Shown one piece after another: positions 1-8,807 of a DNA stretch of 64,000 nucleotides (positions within the stretch are counted from its first letter, which is position 1; the number at the start of each line of letters is the position of its first letter). Under the pieces are notes generated by a model that saw only the letters and a program-made list of their open reading frames with translations, made no database searches and had not been told where the DNA came from. A program made the position numbers and the translations under genes. This DNA is from Alicyclobacillus fastidiosus (lineage in GTDB: Bacteria > Bacillota > Bacilli > Alicyclobacillales > Alicyclobacillaceae). The stretch spans positions 1,798,001-1,862,000 of the forward strand of contig NZ_CP104067.1 in assembly GCF_026651875.1 (NCBI RefSeq). Reading direction: 5' to 3'.

Positions 1-147
1 CGAATCATCGAAATCGACCTCAAACAATCGTGAGGTGGGCGTAACACCTTCAGGAATATAGCAATTCAATGAACCTCCTCATTCTCTCGATAAAACAATA
101 CAGATTTAGACCTACTACATTAAAACAAACGAGGTCGTACACAAGCG
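1..147. other. Left window edge, upstream of GH16 gene
   Basis: One plus-strand frame is open from the first base to a TGA at 31-33, so the tail of an upstream gene may be present, but ten codons cannot be assigned. No clear promoter was recognised. The Shine-Dalgarno sequence before the ATG at 148 is weak (GAGGT about 15 bases upstream). Confidence 0.3.
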
Positions 148-996
148 ATGGAGTTTTTTGCAAAACTTAAGTTGAAAAAGGTCAGATATCGAGCTTTCCT
201 GCTACTAACAATAACAATCCTATTTCTTGTTATTGTCGTTCTAATGGTTCCTAAAGAGAGTGCCAACAAGGTAATCCACATCACCCATATCGAACCAACA
301 AAAAATCTTATTCCAAAGAATCCGCCAGCATTTGACCAAGAGTTCAATACATCGTCAGACTTGAAGGCATGGAGAATAGTGTCACAGCCATGGCCCTATA
401 GTAACGAATTACAATACTATTCCAAGCAAAATGTGTATATCCGGGATGGAAAATTGATTATTGAGGCTGACCACGCATCCTATCACGGAAGGGACTACAT
501 TTCTGGAAGAATTGACACAAAAGGGCGTTTTGAATTTACGTATGGAACGGTTGTGATTCGAGCAAAATTACCGGCCGGGAAAGGGATATTCCCCGCTTTG
601 TGGCTCAAACCGGTAGAAGATCCTGTTTATCCTGAAATAGATATGATGGAATACCTTGGGTCCAAGACGAACAACGCATATGCCACGTTTCACGCTGCTC
701 CGACTGGGCCTTACAAGAGTGTCGGAGTGACGGCCATCATGCCGTTTAATTTGTCTCTCAACTATCATACATACACGCTAGTCTGGAAAAAGAACGATTT
801 GACGTGGTACATCGATGGACAACAGATTTTCCGCATGACAAAGTTTGTACCCAACGAGCCGATGTATCTGACAATAAACAATGCGGTTGGCGGTATGGCA
901 GGGATGCCTACAAAGGAAACGCAATTCCCAGCATTTTTAAAAATCGATTATGTTCATATCTACACTTCAAATATAAGCAAGAACAGTCTTATATAA
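148..996 (+). CDS. Glycoside hydrolase family 16 (beta-glucanase-like), membrane anchored
   Basis: 282-residue secreted or membrane-tethered glycanase. A basic N-terminus followed by a hydrophobic segment at residues about 16-34 is an uncleaved anchor or signal. The remainder matches the GH16 jelly roll: the catalytic signature EIDMMEY near residue 171 has the two acidic residues (nucleophile and acid/base) in the family pattern ExDxxE, and the C-terminus shows the typical run of short beta strands ending in KIDYVHIY. GH16 enzymes cleave beta-1,3/1,4-glucans, agarose or related galactans; which one cannot be told. Length is normal for a single-domain member. It stands alone, next to a truncated integrase, so it may be cargo of an old mobile element. 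Confidence 0.88.
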   Translation: MEFFAKLKLKKVRYRAFLLLTITILFLVIVVLMVPKESANKVIHITHIEPTKNLIPKNPPAFDQEFNTSSDLKAWRIVSQPWPYSNELQYYSKQNVYIRDGKLIIEADHASYHGRDYISGRIDTKGRFEFTYGTVVIRAKLPAGKGIFPALWLKPVEDPVYPEIDMMEYLGSKTNNAYATFHAAPTGPYKSVGVTAIMPFNLSLNYHTYTLVWKKNDLTWYIDGQQIFRMTKFVPNEPMYLTINNAVGGMAGMPTKETQFPAFLKIDYVHIYTSNISKNSLI

Positions 997-1109
997 TTTC
1001 ACTATCGCTCTACGCTAATTTTATTCAGTAAAATTCATTCGTCGGGGTAGGCGTATTGCCTCTCCAAAGCCCCGGAATACGCAAGAAGTTCTCATGGGAG
1101 GTTGGACTT

Positions 1110-1454
1110 ATGAATCTTTCTCAGGCGTCCGAAGCATTTTTGACTGTTCGAGGTCAGGAGGGATTCTCGCCGTTTACGATTCGCGCCTATCGGCAGCAAC
1201 ATAAATTGTTGATGCGGGACATCGGGGACATACAGGTGGAAGATGTGACACTGAGTATACTGCGAAATCATCTTAGTCATAACGAACTCTTAAAGCCCTC
1301 AAGTCTCGGCCATAAAATCCGAGCCATCAAGAGTTTGTTCGATGAAGAAACGCAGTGTTTATACATCATTACATATTTTTATGCAGTTGTCGAGATAGGG
1401 GATTCTGTCGCTAAAGACCCACGAGGGAGCGACAGAGTAAGAGTGTTTCTCTGA
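1110..1454 (+). pseudogene. Truncated tyrosine recombinase (N-terminal SAM-like domain only)
   Basis: From ATG 1110 (GGGAGGTTGG just upstream) about 70 residues match the N-terminal core-binding domain of phage integrase/XerC-type recombinases: SQASEAFLTVRGQEGFSPFT and the IRAIKSLF motif. After about residue 75 the similarity stops and a non-homologous tail runs to TGA. The whole catalytic domain (R..HxxR..Y) is absent, so this is a remnant. Nothing recombinase-like follows. Confidence 0.75.
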
Positions 1455-1517
1455 CCACAAAATTTCCGCTTCATGGCGCTAAGCCATGACCGAGCGGTCA
1501 ACCTCTAGTGGTGGGAC

Positions 1518-1853
1518 TCACTTATGCTCACTTAGAAAGAGCCCCACATCACCGCTCATTCCAAACGGTATTTCTTTGTTTCCTTCTTTCGTGTATCCAT
1601 CTAATTCAAATTCAGGCTCATTAAAATCAAGTAGTTTCGAATCACCAAACACTTCTTTTATTGGAGCATCAAAAATGAACTGTATGGATTTTCCTTTTTT
1701 CAGATTAGCTGTTGGGTCGTTTGGTTGACCTTTCACAGCAAACGGATTCCACTTTGAACCATTAGGTGTTTTTATTGTGCATAACTCAGATACATTGTAA
1801 GATGGGTTAATTCCATAGGCGATGTACTGCTGATTTGAATCGCATATACTTCC
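1518..1853 (-). pseudogene. Hypothetical C-terminal fragment without a start codon
   Basis: An open frame of about 110 codons runs from just after a TGA at 1856-1854 to the stop at 1518. The translated composition (KGKSIQFIFDAP, LLDFNEPEFELDGY) looks like a soluble extracytoplasmic beta domain. No ATG/GTG/TTG with a ribosome site lies near its beginning, and it overlaps the end of the membrane protein at 1807-2142 by 47 bases in another frame. The simplest reading is that both were one gene (two membrane segments plus exposed domain) split by a frameshift. Family not recognised. Confidence 0.4.
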
Positions 1854-2142
1854 TCACTCGATTAGAACGCCAATTGAATACAAAAACATTAAGTGATAAA
1901 GCAGCCATTAACAATAGCGAAGAAAGGATTGCTGGGATCGCCCAGTCATGCTGTATATGAAATATAGAAGCCTCTCTCAAACCGTCATAAATTGGTTGGG
2001 TAGTTACGGAGGCATTTTTGAGCATTGACTTTGCCCATAAATATCGCACACCATATGCCGAGGTGAATGCTGCACTCACCAGCCAGACAGAAAAAACAAT
2101 AACAGTGACAGAGATGGTAACCCTTTGTACAATAGTTCGCAT
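1807..2142 (-). CDS. Small membrane protein, two predicted TM segments
   Basis: 111 residues with hydrophobic stretches at about 8-28 and 68-90, separated by a polar loop of about 40 residues; the C-terminus is basic. A GGGGAGG ribosome site precedes the ATG. No family recognised. It may be the N-terminal half of a gene now frameshifted into the region 1853-1518. Confidence 0.5.
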   Translation of the reverse strand: MRTIVQRVTISVTVIVFSVWLVSAAFTSAYGVRYLWAKSMLKNASVTTQPIYDGLREASIFHIQHDWAIPAILSSLLLMAALSLNVFVFNWRSNRVRKYMRFKSAVHRLWN

Positions 2143-2343
2143 TCACCGAACCTCCCCTGAACATTTATAACTAACATTACATTTCAAGGAATTATGTACC
2201 TGTACCTGCTTATTCAGGTAAACTGACCCAGTGTGCAGCAACAGCCGTGAAATCGATCTGAATATCCATGCATCCATCATTGGACGTGTCTTCAGTTTTT
2301 CCCCGTTAACAATCTGAGAACCACTGCTTTATGCTAAACAGTT

Positions 2344-2499
2344 TTATTTTTTTCCTTTCTTAAACCTAATCGCAATTGCGAGAATGCAAATAAACACCAC
2401 CAGGCCACCAATAACCCACCAATTTGCATGTGGAGGGTTATATGGCTCTATTGTTGGAGTATTAACTTGAATCGAGCTGGTTGAATTAGAATGGTTCAC
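2344..2499 (-). CDS. Small single-pass membrane protein (51 aa)
   Basis: The GTG at 2499 is chosen as start because GGAGGT lies six bases upstream, while the ATG 36 bases further out has no ribosome site. The product has a Ser/Thr/Pro-rich N-terminus of about 27 residues, one hydrophobic helix (WWVIGGLVVFICILAIAI) and a KKGKK tail, so the N-terminus is probably outside. Function unknown. Confidence 0.55.
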   Translation of the reverse strand: MNHSNSTSSIQVNTPTIEPYNPPHANWWVIGGLVVFICILAIAIRFKKGKK

Positions 2500-2671
2500 T
2501 ATTTTACCTCCACATGTGGGGACACAGAAAGTCATCAGTAGTAATCAGGCATTGTAAGGCTATGTTTCATCTACGATTTATCGGGCTAACCTGCCCCTGT
2601 GCGACAGAAGTGAAATCGCCCACCAGCGCATAATGATGCGACACTATGCCTCGTTTTCCAGGAATAACCCT

Positions 2672-3202
2672 TTACCACCCCATACGTTCTCGCAGAGATG
2701 TAATATGAGCGGTATGGTGTTTGCTATGCCAAGCAAGCAGACCGATAACATTCTCTAAAGTCCATGTTCCACTGACAGGATGCACATACGCGCGACCAAA
2801 ATCTTCGGTGTTTAGTCCCCGCAATAAAGTCACTAAACGCTCTTGTATCAGTTGAAACAACTGTAGCGACGACTCAATGGGAACGTCGCGATAGTCAGGC
2901 AACTCAGCCCACAAATCTTCTTGCTGTATTGTAATAATGGGATGGTCCTCCGTTAAGGCGAATTTAACCCTCGTATACGCCACCATTTGACCTTCCGCTA
3001 AGTGATGAACGACTTGCCGAACGGTCCATCCACCAGGCCGATACGGAGTGTCTAGTTGCTCTGGTGATAACCCTTGTACAGCCAAACGCAGTTTAAGGGG
3101 GAATTCAGCTATATCGTTTATCCATCGTTCTTTCTCTTCTGGAGTAACTTCATGCTTAGCCTGATATACCTTACCAATTGGATAGCGGAGGTCCGCTCCC
3201 AT
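2672..3202 (-). CDS. DinB/YfiT-type bacillithiol S-transferase-like protein
   Basis: 176 residues from ATG 3202, which has GGGGAGTG at the right spacing. The N-terminus reads DLRYPIGK as in the YfiT/BstA branch of the DinB superfamily; PGGWTVRQVVHHLAEGQ, the HPIITIQQEDLWAELPD block and the final HSKHHTAHI provide the three metal-binding histidines of the four-helix bundle. Characterised members conjugate bacillithiol to electrophiles such as fosfomycin or monobimane. It stands as a single gene, followed downstream by intergenic sequence. Function is from family knowledge; substrate unknown. Confidence 0.82.
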   Translation of the reverse strand: MGADLRYPIGKVYQAKHEVTPEEKERWINDIAEFPLKLRLAVQGLSPEQLDTPYRPGGWTVRQVVHHLAEGQMVAYTRVKFALTEDHPIITIQQEDLWAELPDYRDVPIESSLQLFQLIQERLVTLLRGLNTEDFGRAYVHPVSGTWTLENVIGLLAWHSKHHTAHITSLRERMGW

Positions 3203-3385
3203 GATTTCACTCCCCATCAATCTAGTCATAATTTTAAAATAACTCATATTGCACATTCCTGCCCGCTAACGACACAAGACATTGCTGCTAGGCAATGTAT
3301 ATCCATGCACAAATGAATGCACAAACTTGTGGGATTAATGCCCCCGTTGAAGAACCAATCCTTATAGCGTTCGCAAGATGGACGA

Positions 3386-3775
3386 TTAATCAGCAAATAT
3401 CTCATGGATGTTCCCTTCAGGATCAGCAAAAAAAGCCGTGGTTTGACCCCATGGCATGGTTGCAGGTTCTTTAATCGGAATAGCGCCCTTTGCAACAATG
3501 TCATAGTATGACCGCTCAACATCCTCTGAAGATTCACATGGGAAAGCAAGTTCAAAAGCTTGTCCTTTCAGTTCTGCTCTAAACGATTCATGACCTCCTG
3601 TGATGTCTGCCATCACCTGGCGGGTACATACGGAGAATCGTACACCTTCGTTTACAAATTCCGCATATCCATCCATTTCACTCTTAATCGAGAAGCCCAG
3701 TACATCCTGATAAAACTGTTTCATTTTTGGAACATCATTTGTCAGCACTGTAATCAATGCAATCCGAGCTTTCAT
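3386..3775 (-). CDS. VOC-family glyoxalase/bleomycin-resistance-like protein
   Basis: 129 residues with the paired beta-alpha-beta-beta-beta modules of the vicinal oxygen chelate fold. It opens with ALITVLTNDVPKMKQFYQDVLGF and closes with FADPEGNIHEIFAD, both hallmark segments. A good ribosome site (CAGGAGTG) precedes the ATG. Members act as glyoxalases, dioxygenases or antibiotic-binding proteins; this branch is usually annotated only at fold level. It lies 184 bp upstream of the DinB/YfiT gene on the same strand, so both could serve small-molecule detoxification. Confidence 0.8.
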   Translation of the reverse strand: MKARIALITVLTNDVPKMKQFYQDVLGFSIKSEMDGYAEFVNEGVRFSVCTRQVMADITGGHESFRAELKGQAFELAFPCESSEDVERSYYDIVAKGAIPIKEPATMPWGQTTAFFADPEGNIHEIFAD

Positions 3776-4242
3776 TTTTTCACTCCTGTCATAAACTAAA
3801 CAAGTTGTTATCCTTGATATTCAGTAGTCCTTACCGCGTTCCTGCATTACCTTTGCCTTTCTACGAACCATATACAAACATTTTTCGGAAAAGCCATGGG
3901 ACTATTCTGCCCAATTATGTAATAAGGACATCGTGCACCAAAGCGATTATTTATGCAGTCGAGCGCGCTTGATGTGTGTAGGCCTCTCAATGCAGCAAAT
4001 GCACTAGCTTATTAGGATTACCGAAGCCACTCAAACATGCCCCATAACCAAATGTTAACAACTGTCGTCCGGAATTTCTCTATAGTTAATACGATTTTAA
4101 CGTCGGATTCTAACATGACGAATTGGAATCTATTTTATGAAGCTATGGTACGGATCACTATCAATAGAACAAAAGTCGGTCAAAAGATAGCTTACGTAGT
4201 GTTCCAAGCTGAGTTTCATTTACGAAACATCGTGAAAATTAC
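3776..4242. other. Gene-free stretch
   Basis: No coding sequence with a plausible start or family match was seen. Short frames here overlap each other on both strands and lack ribosome sites. The right end runs into the broken polymerase gene. Confidence 0.5.
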
Positions 4243-4728
4243 ATGGAGACGTCCTTGCGTATCCAGGAAACCATGCGACTTCCTCTTCCACTGCAGGAGC
4301 AGTTCAGCGTGGATGAGGAATTTTTTGCGATGCCTGCCGATTCACCGTTGTTCCCTGACCCGATTGAAGCAGCACGAAAACTTCAGGCGAAGATATGGGA
4401 TACCTTCCGTATCCGTTGCTGCATAGGGCTAGGCCCGAATAAATGGGTGGCTAAGATGACGAACGCAAAGGCCAAGAAAACGCCCGGCGGCATCGTGTGG
4501 TGGACAGAGGAAGACATTCCGACGCAGTTGCACCCGCTGTCTGTCGAAGAGATGTTTTGACTAAAACGCCGAGCAGAGACTTTGCGGACGGAATTCAAAG
4601 CACACACCATCGGTGATGTGGCACGTGTACCAGTGGGGCAACTACGGGCGCGGTTCGGCGTTTGGGGCGATGTCATCCATCGATGGGCGAACGGCCGGGA
4701 TATCAGCGAAATCAATCCAGATAGCTAG
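4243..4728 (+). pseudogene. Y-family DNA polymerase (UvrX/DinB-like), broken fragment
   Basis: 162 codons in one frame interrupted by TGA at 4558-4560. The part before the stop carries the palm motif FSVDEEFF, CCIGLGPNKWVAKMT and the AKAKKTPGGI region; after the stop the frame continues with HTIGDVARVPVGQLRARFG and HRWANGRDISEI, the thumb helix-hairpin-helix region. The TGA sits where the family has a Trp or Gly-rich turn, so it is a nonsense mutation. The N-terminal catalytic Asp region and the little-finger domain are missing, so no polymerase activity is expected. Confidence 0.8.
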
Positions 4729-4846
4729 GACGCCGCTCATAAAGGATTTTCACACCGAACTACGCTTTCAACAGCACTGATGCGCGCCGTAAGTTTGACT
4801 AAAGCAGGCTAACTTATGGATATATCCAGAAAAATTGGTGGGCACT

Positions 4847-5002
4847 ATGCGTAATGAGGTGGTTGTTTGTTTGACGCTATTTGGACCATTCGAGGATGAG
4901 GTATGGGAGGGCGTTCCGGTGGTGTACGCTGGGGACCTACACCTAATGGTGGATGGAGAGAGCCGACGAGTACCGGTGGAACGTTTGGTGTCGGTTCGTT
5001 GA
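4847..5002 (+). CDS. YolD-like protein, short form
   Basis: 51 residues (MRNEVVVCLTLFGPF...) resembling the C-terminal beta-rich half of YolD-family proteins, which are encoded next to UvrX/YqjW-type polymerases. It sits about 120 bp after the broken polymerase, which is the main support. The usual N-terminal helical half is missing, so this may also be a remnant. A hairpin at 5013-5037 follows. Confidence 0.45.
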   Translation: MRNEVVVCLTLFGPFEDEVWEGVPVVYAGDLHLMVDGESRRVPVERLVSVR

Positions 5003-5012
5003 AACCATAAGA

Positions 5013-5043
5013 GACGGAGTGTAGTGCATACTCCGTCAATTTT
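5013..5043 (+). terminator. Possible terminator hairpin
   Basis: Perfect 8-bp stem GACGGAGT/ACTCCGTC with a 9-base loop, followed by AATTTTG. The T-run is short, so efficiency is uncertain. It lies 10 bp after the YolD-like stop. Confidence 0.45.
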
Positions 5044-5110
5044 GCCCCGAGCGTCGGTGTTGCACCAAATCGATTGCCCCGAGCACAATATGTGCTGCAC
5101 CAAATGCGGC
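5040..5110. repeat. Two imperfect tandem copies of a ~33-bp unit
   Basis: Each unit begins TTGCCCCGAGC and ends TTGCACCAAAT or CTGCACCAAAT with a variable centre. No coding or regulatory role is evident. Confidence 0.5.
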
Positions 5111-5394
5111 AATTGACCAGCTAAGTGCAGGATTTACATTGCGTTCCGCAATGTCAGACCAGTGGCAGTTACAGCGGTCCCTAGAACAGTTGGAATCAAC
5201 CCTTCTCGTACCATGCCTAACACCTCCGGATTGTCTAGGATCGCAAATATTATGGGCCGTTCGGGTTAAAAGGTCTCATTCTAGTTCCGCTGTCTGTGGA
5301 CGCGAGCGGTTCGCGCTGTTGAATGAGTTGTATCACGTTAAGCGGGCACGTTATTCATCTCTGATAGTGCTGCTGCAGCACCTCACAGGAGACC

Positions 5395-5510
5395 CCTCGG
5401 AACGCGGGGTGTATACGAAGTTAAGGACCTTACCAGCCGGACCAACAGGGCCGGTAGGACCTGCAGGACCTGTTGGTCCTACTTGGCCCGTGCCCATCGG
5501 TGATCTTGCA
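5395..5510. other. Collagen-like Gly-Pro-X coding remnant
   Basis: A stretch of GGN-CCN-NNN codons translates as collagen-like G-P-X triplets on both strands: GPTGPVGPAGPVGPT on plus and GPTGPAGPTGPVGPAG on minus, the latter following ATG-GGC-ACG. Neither strand shows a convincing ribosome site. It may be the relic of an exosporium-type collagen-like gene; the strand cannot be decided. The rest of 5044-5574 shows no gene. Confidence 0.4.
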
Positions 5511-5574
5511 TACAACGCGCGGGTTTATGCAGTCCTCGACCTTCTCTCAGCCTTCCCCTAGTGTATGGACTCTA

Positions 5575-5904
5575 CTACCCGCGCCGAAAAGGGGCGAATC
5601 GTTTGTTTGCCTCGGGGAGCGTAGAAAGCGTTGTGATCTCTAAAATTTTTTCCATTTCGCCCCAGGTTTCGCGGACTTGTGCATTTTCATGTGCCTTTTT
5701 GGCTGCCTCAGGGCCATTCCATTCGAAAATTTCTAGGAACGTTCCATCCTGTGATTGAAGCAGGAGTGTCTCTTGTTCGGTGATTAGGCCATTCGTACGC
5801 AAGGTTGGGACATGCTTGTTAAGCAGGGCTCGTGTTTCCTCCTCGTGGCCTGGTAATGGACGGTATGCAACTATAACGACATTTGTATCAGGATTCTCGT
5901 GCAT
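5575..5904 (-). CDS. Antibiotic biosynthesis monooxygenase (ABM)-type ferredoxin-fold protein
   Basis: About 109 residues with the dimeric alpha/beta barrel pattern of ABM proteins: VVIVAYRPLPGHEEETRALL at the N-terminus, then FLEIFEWNGPEAAKKAHEN and a conserved W in the VRETWGEM helix. Members are small heme-degrading, quinol or polyketide monooxygenases, or stress proteins of unknown role. GGAG lies 9 bases before ATG 5904; a TTG just upstream is an alternative. A 21-codon ORF precedes it on the same strand. Confidence 0.72.
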   Translation of the reverse strand: MHENPDTNVVIVAYRPLPGHEEETRALLNKHVPTLRTNGLITEQETLLLQSQDGTFLEIFEWNGPEAAKKAHENAQVRETWGEMEKILEITTLSTLPEANKRFAPFRRG

Positions 5905-5930
5905 CAAATCGTGCTCCTATCCTCTGATTT

Positions 5931-5996
5931 TTAAAAGCGGCGTAATTCAGTCAGTGGGTTCCAAAAGCCTTGGATAGTCTTGTCTTCGACAGTCAT
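5931..5996 (-). CDS. 21-aa peptide upstream of the ABM gene
   Basis: ATG at 5996 with GGAGAATGATACGA in front, product MTVEDKTIQGFWNPLTELRR and a final F. It ends 26 bases before the ABM start. It could be a leader peptide or the tail of a deleted gene. No family recognised. Confidence 0.35.
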   Translation of the reverse strand: MTVEDKTIQGFWNPLTELRRF

Positions 5997-6154
5997 TCGT
6001 ATCATTCTCCATTGGAATAGTCTCTTGCCCATTAGTTTCTGTAGATAAACAAAATGTCTACCCATGATTTCTTGCTCTTCTGCAGTCATGGTTTCAACGA
6101 AGTTGTCACGGTGGGGCGAATGATATACACGAATTCAAGCATTAGTCATCATCC

Positions 6155-6346
6155 TCAGCTAGTCAGATCCCCACATACTGACTTATACCCGCGATTCCGG
6201 CACCATGGGCAGCATCCGCGTGTTTCTTTCATCTCGAAGCCGCAGACAGGACAATATACGGGGCCTTGGATCACTCGATCCACGATGCGCTTCGCTGCTT
6301 CCTTTTGGCGTTCAATGAGTTCTGGAATTCCGAATGATTGCATCAT
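6155..6346 (-). CDS. Small zinc-ribbon protein
   Basis: 63 residues: a basic helical N-terminus (ERQKEAAKRIVDRV) and a zinc ribbon CPVCGFEM...CCPWC. The ATG overlaps the stop of the upstream Xre-like gene (ATGA) and a GGAGGAGG site lies inside that gene's end, so the two were translationally coupled. Such pairs occur in phage lysogeny regions. Exact role unknown. Confidence 0.6.
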   Translation of the reverse strand: MMQSFGIPELIERQKEAAKRIVDRVIQGPVYCPVCGFEMKETRGCCPWCRNRGYKSVCGDLTS

Positions 6347-6545
6347 TCATCCTCCTCCAGAGGCCACAACTCATGCACTGTTGTACCTAGTGCCCGAGCG
6401 ATCTTTTGTGCGTCGTGCACGTTCGGCACGGACTTTCCACTAACAACCTTATTCATCCATGTTTGTGTAAGGCCAGTTCGGTCAGCAAACTATCCGAAAC
6501 TCCACTCATTCGAATTAACAAAAGGGAATAGGGTTGCCTTTAAAT
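6343..6545 (-). pseudogene. Xre-family HTH regulator with in-frame stop
   Basis: Reading right to left, the frame encodes FADRTGLTQTWMNKVVSGKS followed by VPNVHDAQKIARALGTTVHE and LWPLEEDE, a typical Xre helix-turn-helix. A TAG at 6492-6490 sits just upstream of the HTH, at a position usually occupied by a polar residue. Sequence upstream continues in the same frame without a clear start. The tail overlaps the zinc-ribbon gene by 4 bases. A related tail is found at about 19.06-19.12 kb. Confidence 0.65.
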
Positions 6546-6546
6546 G

Positions 6547-6825
6547 ACTCCTCGCACGAATGGTATTTTGACTCTTTCGGCACAACCGCTGCGAGACCAC
6601 GGACAGCACTGGCATCTATGATTTAATGTTGGATTCAAAAATTACGTTCAAAAATGAAGATTCGGAAACTGCGCTGCCCCGTATGTGCTGCTGTCGGTGT
6701 AAGAGTTCAGGGTGTAACATGTTGTGCTTTTAAGGGCGAAGCCAAGCATCTATGGATGTGGTAGTATGGATAGTCATCTGTGTTTCTGACATTGCTGTAC
6801 CTTATTTGTATTTGTGAGGAGTTTT
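6547..6825. other. Gene-free stretch before the TPR-ATP-grasp gene
   Basis: No ORF with a ribosome site. The 3' end contains AGGAG at 6817-6821, the ribosome site of the next gene. No consensus promoter was identified with confidence. Confidence 0.4.
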
Positions 6826-8277
6826 ATGGTGAATAACGTTAGAGTTTGGGTCCTTATAGTCGAGCTTCTTGAAGAACGATTCAGAGCGGAGCCTGATAAG
6901 GTAGAGTTATTGTTTGAGAAAGCCTGTCTTTTAACAAAGTTGGGGCGCATGATTGAGGCTAGAAATACTTATTTGGAGTTATTAGCACGGCAGCCTTCAC
7001 ATGTGGGAGCACTAAACAACTTAGGCACATTACTCTATAATACAGGATTTCGATCAGCAGCTCGAACAGCCTATACGGAAGCTGTTTCACGACACCCTTC
7101 GGATCCAATGGGGCATGTAAATTTAGCGAATTTATTTTTAAAAGATGGCGAGTTTGAGTTGGCCCGAGAACATTACAGTACTGCTCTTCAATTGACTCCT
7201 AACCATCGTGAAGCTCACAAAGGTTTATCTTATGTGTATGCGGAGTTAGGGAATGAAGTAGAAGCTGATTTTCATCGACAACTTGGATTTCAGGGACAGT
7301 CAATCGTCGAGTTTCCTTATCATGGGGCTGTGAAGCCCATACGATTATTGTTGTTAGTTTCTGCTGTTGGAGGAAATACACCAACTGCAAATTTCCTTGA
7401 TGATCGTGTTTTTCAGACGTTTGTTGTGTTTGTAGAGTTTTGTGATTCCGACACTCCTCTTCCACCACATGAATTTGTTTTCAATGCGATTAGTGACGCG
7501 GATTTGGCATATCCGGCGTTAGAAGCTGCTCAGGTTATTCTAGAACGTACTAGTGCACCAGTGATAAATGATCCTTCTGATGTTCTTTTTACGAGACGCG
7601 TCGATATCGCACACCGATTCTCTCAGGTTCCCGGTGTGATTACTCCGCGAACCGCTGTGCTATCGCGTGCACTTCTTCAATCCTCCGATGCATGTACCGC
7701 ATTGATGAATCAAGGGTTTGAGTTCCCGATTTTATTGAGGAGACCAGGTTTTCATACAGGGCGTCATTTTATACGAGTAAATGACGCCTTGGAACTGGTC
7801 TCCGCAATTGATGACCTGAAAGGTGACGATTTTCTCGTCTTACAGTATCTCAACTCACAAGCGGCAGATGGATCGTTTCGTAAGTACCGAGTGATGATGA
7901 TTCAAGGAAAATTGTATCCGCTGCATCTTGCGATATCGAGGGATTGGAAGGTGCACTATTTCACTTCCGAAATGGCCGCTTATTCGGGATATCGTGCTGA
8001 AGAAGCTGTGTTTTTGCAGGATATGTCAGCGGTTTTGGGGGGACGTATCATGGCTGCGCTGAAGCGGATTCAACACGAACTCAAGTTAGATTATGCCGGA
8101 ATTGATTTCGGTGTAAATGAGGATGGTGACCTTTTATTGTTCGAGGTAAATGCAACAATGGTGGTTAATCCACCTGAACCAGATGAACGGTGGGACTACC
8201 GTCGCCAAGCTATTGACCAAGTTTTCCAAGCGGTTCGGAGTATGTTGATAAGTACGGCTAACACCAACCTTGGCTAG
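6826..8277 (+). CDS. TPR-ATP-grasp fusion protein
   Basis: 483 residues from ATG 6826 with AGGAG at ideal spacing. Residues about 15-150 hold three to four tetratricopeptide repeats (for example ALNNLGTLLYNTGFRSAART, GHVNLANLFLKDGEFELARE). Residues about 160-475 look like an ATP-grasp ligase of the glutathione-synthetase-like type: FPILLRRPGFHTGRHFIRV, KYRVMMIQGKLYPLHLAIS, and the metal/ATP site DYAGIDFGV...LLLFEVNATMV. ATP-grasp enzymes join a carboxylate to an amine or thiol via acylphosphate; the TPR part probably recruits a peptide or protein. No partner substrate gene is adjacent. Intact and probably functional; substrate unknown. Confidence 0.8.
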   Translation: MVNNVRVWVLIVELLEERFRAEPDKVELLFEKACLLTKLGRMIEARNTYLELLARQPSHVGALNNLGTLLYNTGFRSAARTAYTEAVSRHPSDPMGHVNLANLFLKDGEFELAREHYSTALQLTPNHREAHKGLSYVYAELGNEVEADFHRQLGFQGQSIVEFPYHGAVKPIRLLLLVSAVGGNTPTANFLDDRVFQTFVVFVEFCDSDTPLPPHEFVFNAISDADLAYPALEAAQVILERTSAPVINDPSDVLFTRRVDIAHRFSQVPGVITPRTAVLSRALLQSSDACTALMNQGFEFPILLRRPGFHTGRHFIRVNDALELVSAIDDLKGDDFLVLQYLNSQAADGSFRKYRVMMIQGKLYPLHLAISRDWKVHYFTSEMAAYSGYRAEEAVFLQDMSAVLGGRIMAALKRIQHELKLDYAGIDFGVNEDGDLLLFEVNATMVVNPPEPDERWDYRRQAIDQVFQAVRSMLISTANTNLG

Positions 8278-8669
8278 GCAGATAAACGCTGTCAAGAAGC
8301 TCTCAGGGTGCTTAAAGAAGGCATGTGTAACTGAGTACTTGAGGGGCGGTTAGGAATTGAAGGCTTTTAAATGGGATAAACACGGGGTCAGTATTGGAAT
8401 GCTCGAATTGAGAGCCACCCAACCTGACAAAATAAAAAATTAGCCTTTGACAAACGAAATTATGCTAATCAAAAATAATAGTATGAATAGTGCGGAAGCG
8501 GTTTATGCATTCGGTTGAAAATGATGGGGTAACGGTTTTGGAAACTAGGGATTTGAAGCATCCATCACTTTGATAGTGAGCTGTCGATGTCGTGAAAGCG
8601 TATGCACCAGTTTGCCCTCCCGACTGGATAAATCGGATCGTTTCTGACTAATAAATAGGGGGATAATAA
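8278..8669. other. Intergenic region upstream of lipoprotein
   Basis: A TTGACA is present at 8447-8452 but no -10 box with good spacing follows. No gene seen. AGGGGG at about 8656-8661 is the ribosome site of the next ORF. Confidence 0.35.
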
Positions 8670-8807
8670 TTGAGTGAAAAATGGAAATTGGACCCTGTAG
8701 CGGGAACAGCTGCAATGGTGGCAATTTTGTTGGTGGGCTGTGGAACAAGTGATAATTCCACAAATAGTGGTAGAACTACCTGGGGAGGACTCTGGTGTGT
8801 TGCTTGA
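8670..8807 (+). CDS. Short lipoprotein, possibly truncated
   Basis: TTG start with AGGGGG eight bases upstream; 45 residues. A hydrophobic stretch ends in the lipobox LVGC, so the Cys should be lipidated after signal peptidase II cleavage, leaving a 22-residue mature peptide rich in Ser/Thr/Asn. The stop overlaps the start of the SGNH gene by 11 bases in another frame. Such a short mature part suggests a gene cut by a junction, with the SGNH gene joined to it; a genuine short lipoprotein is also possible. Confidence 0.5.
   Translation: MSEKWKLDPVAGTAAMVAILLVGCGTSDNSTNSGRTTWGGLWCVA

Noticed and set aside
5139..5561. A 140-codon plus-strand ORF with a collagen-like stretch
   Set aside because: Only the short G-P-X segment looks protein-like and it reads equally well on both strands; the rest has no family features and no ribosome site. 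Reported only as a remnant.
7199..7468. Minus-strand ORF within the TPR-ATP-grasp gene
   Set aside because: Antisense to a well-supported coding sequence, no ribosome site.
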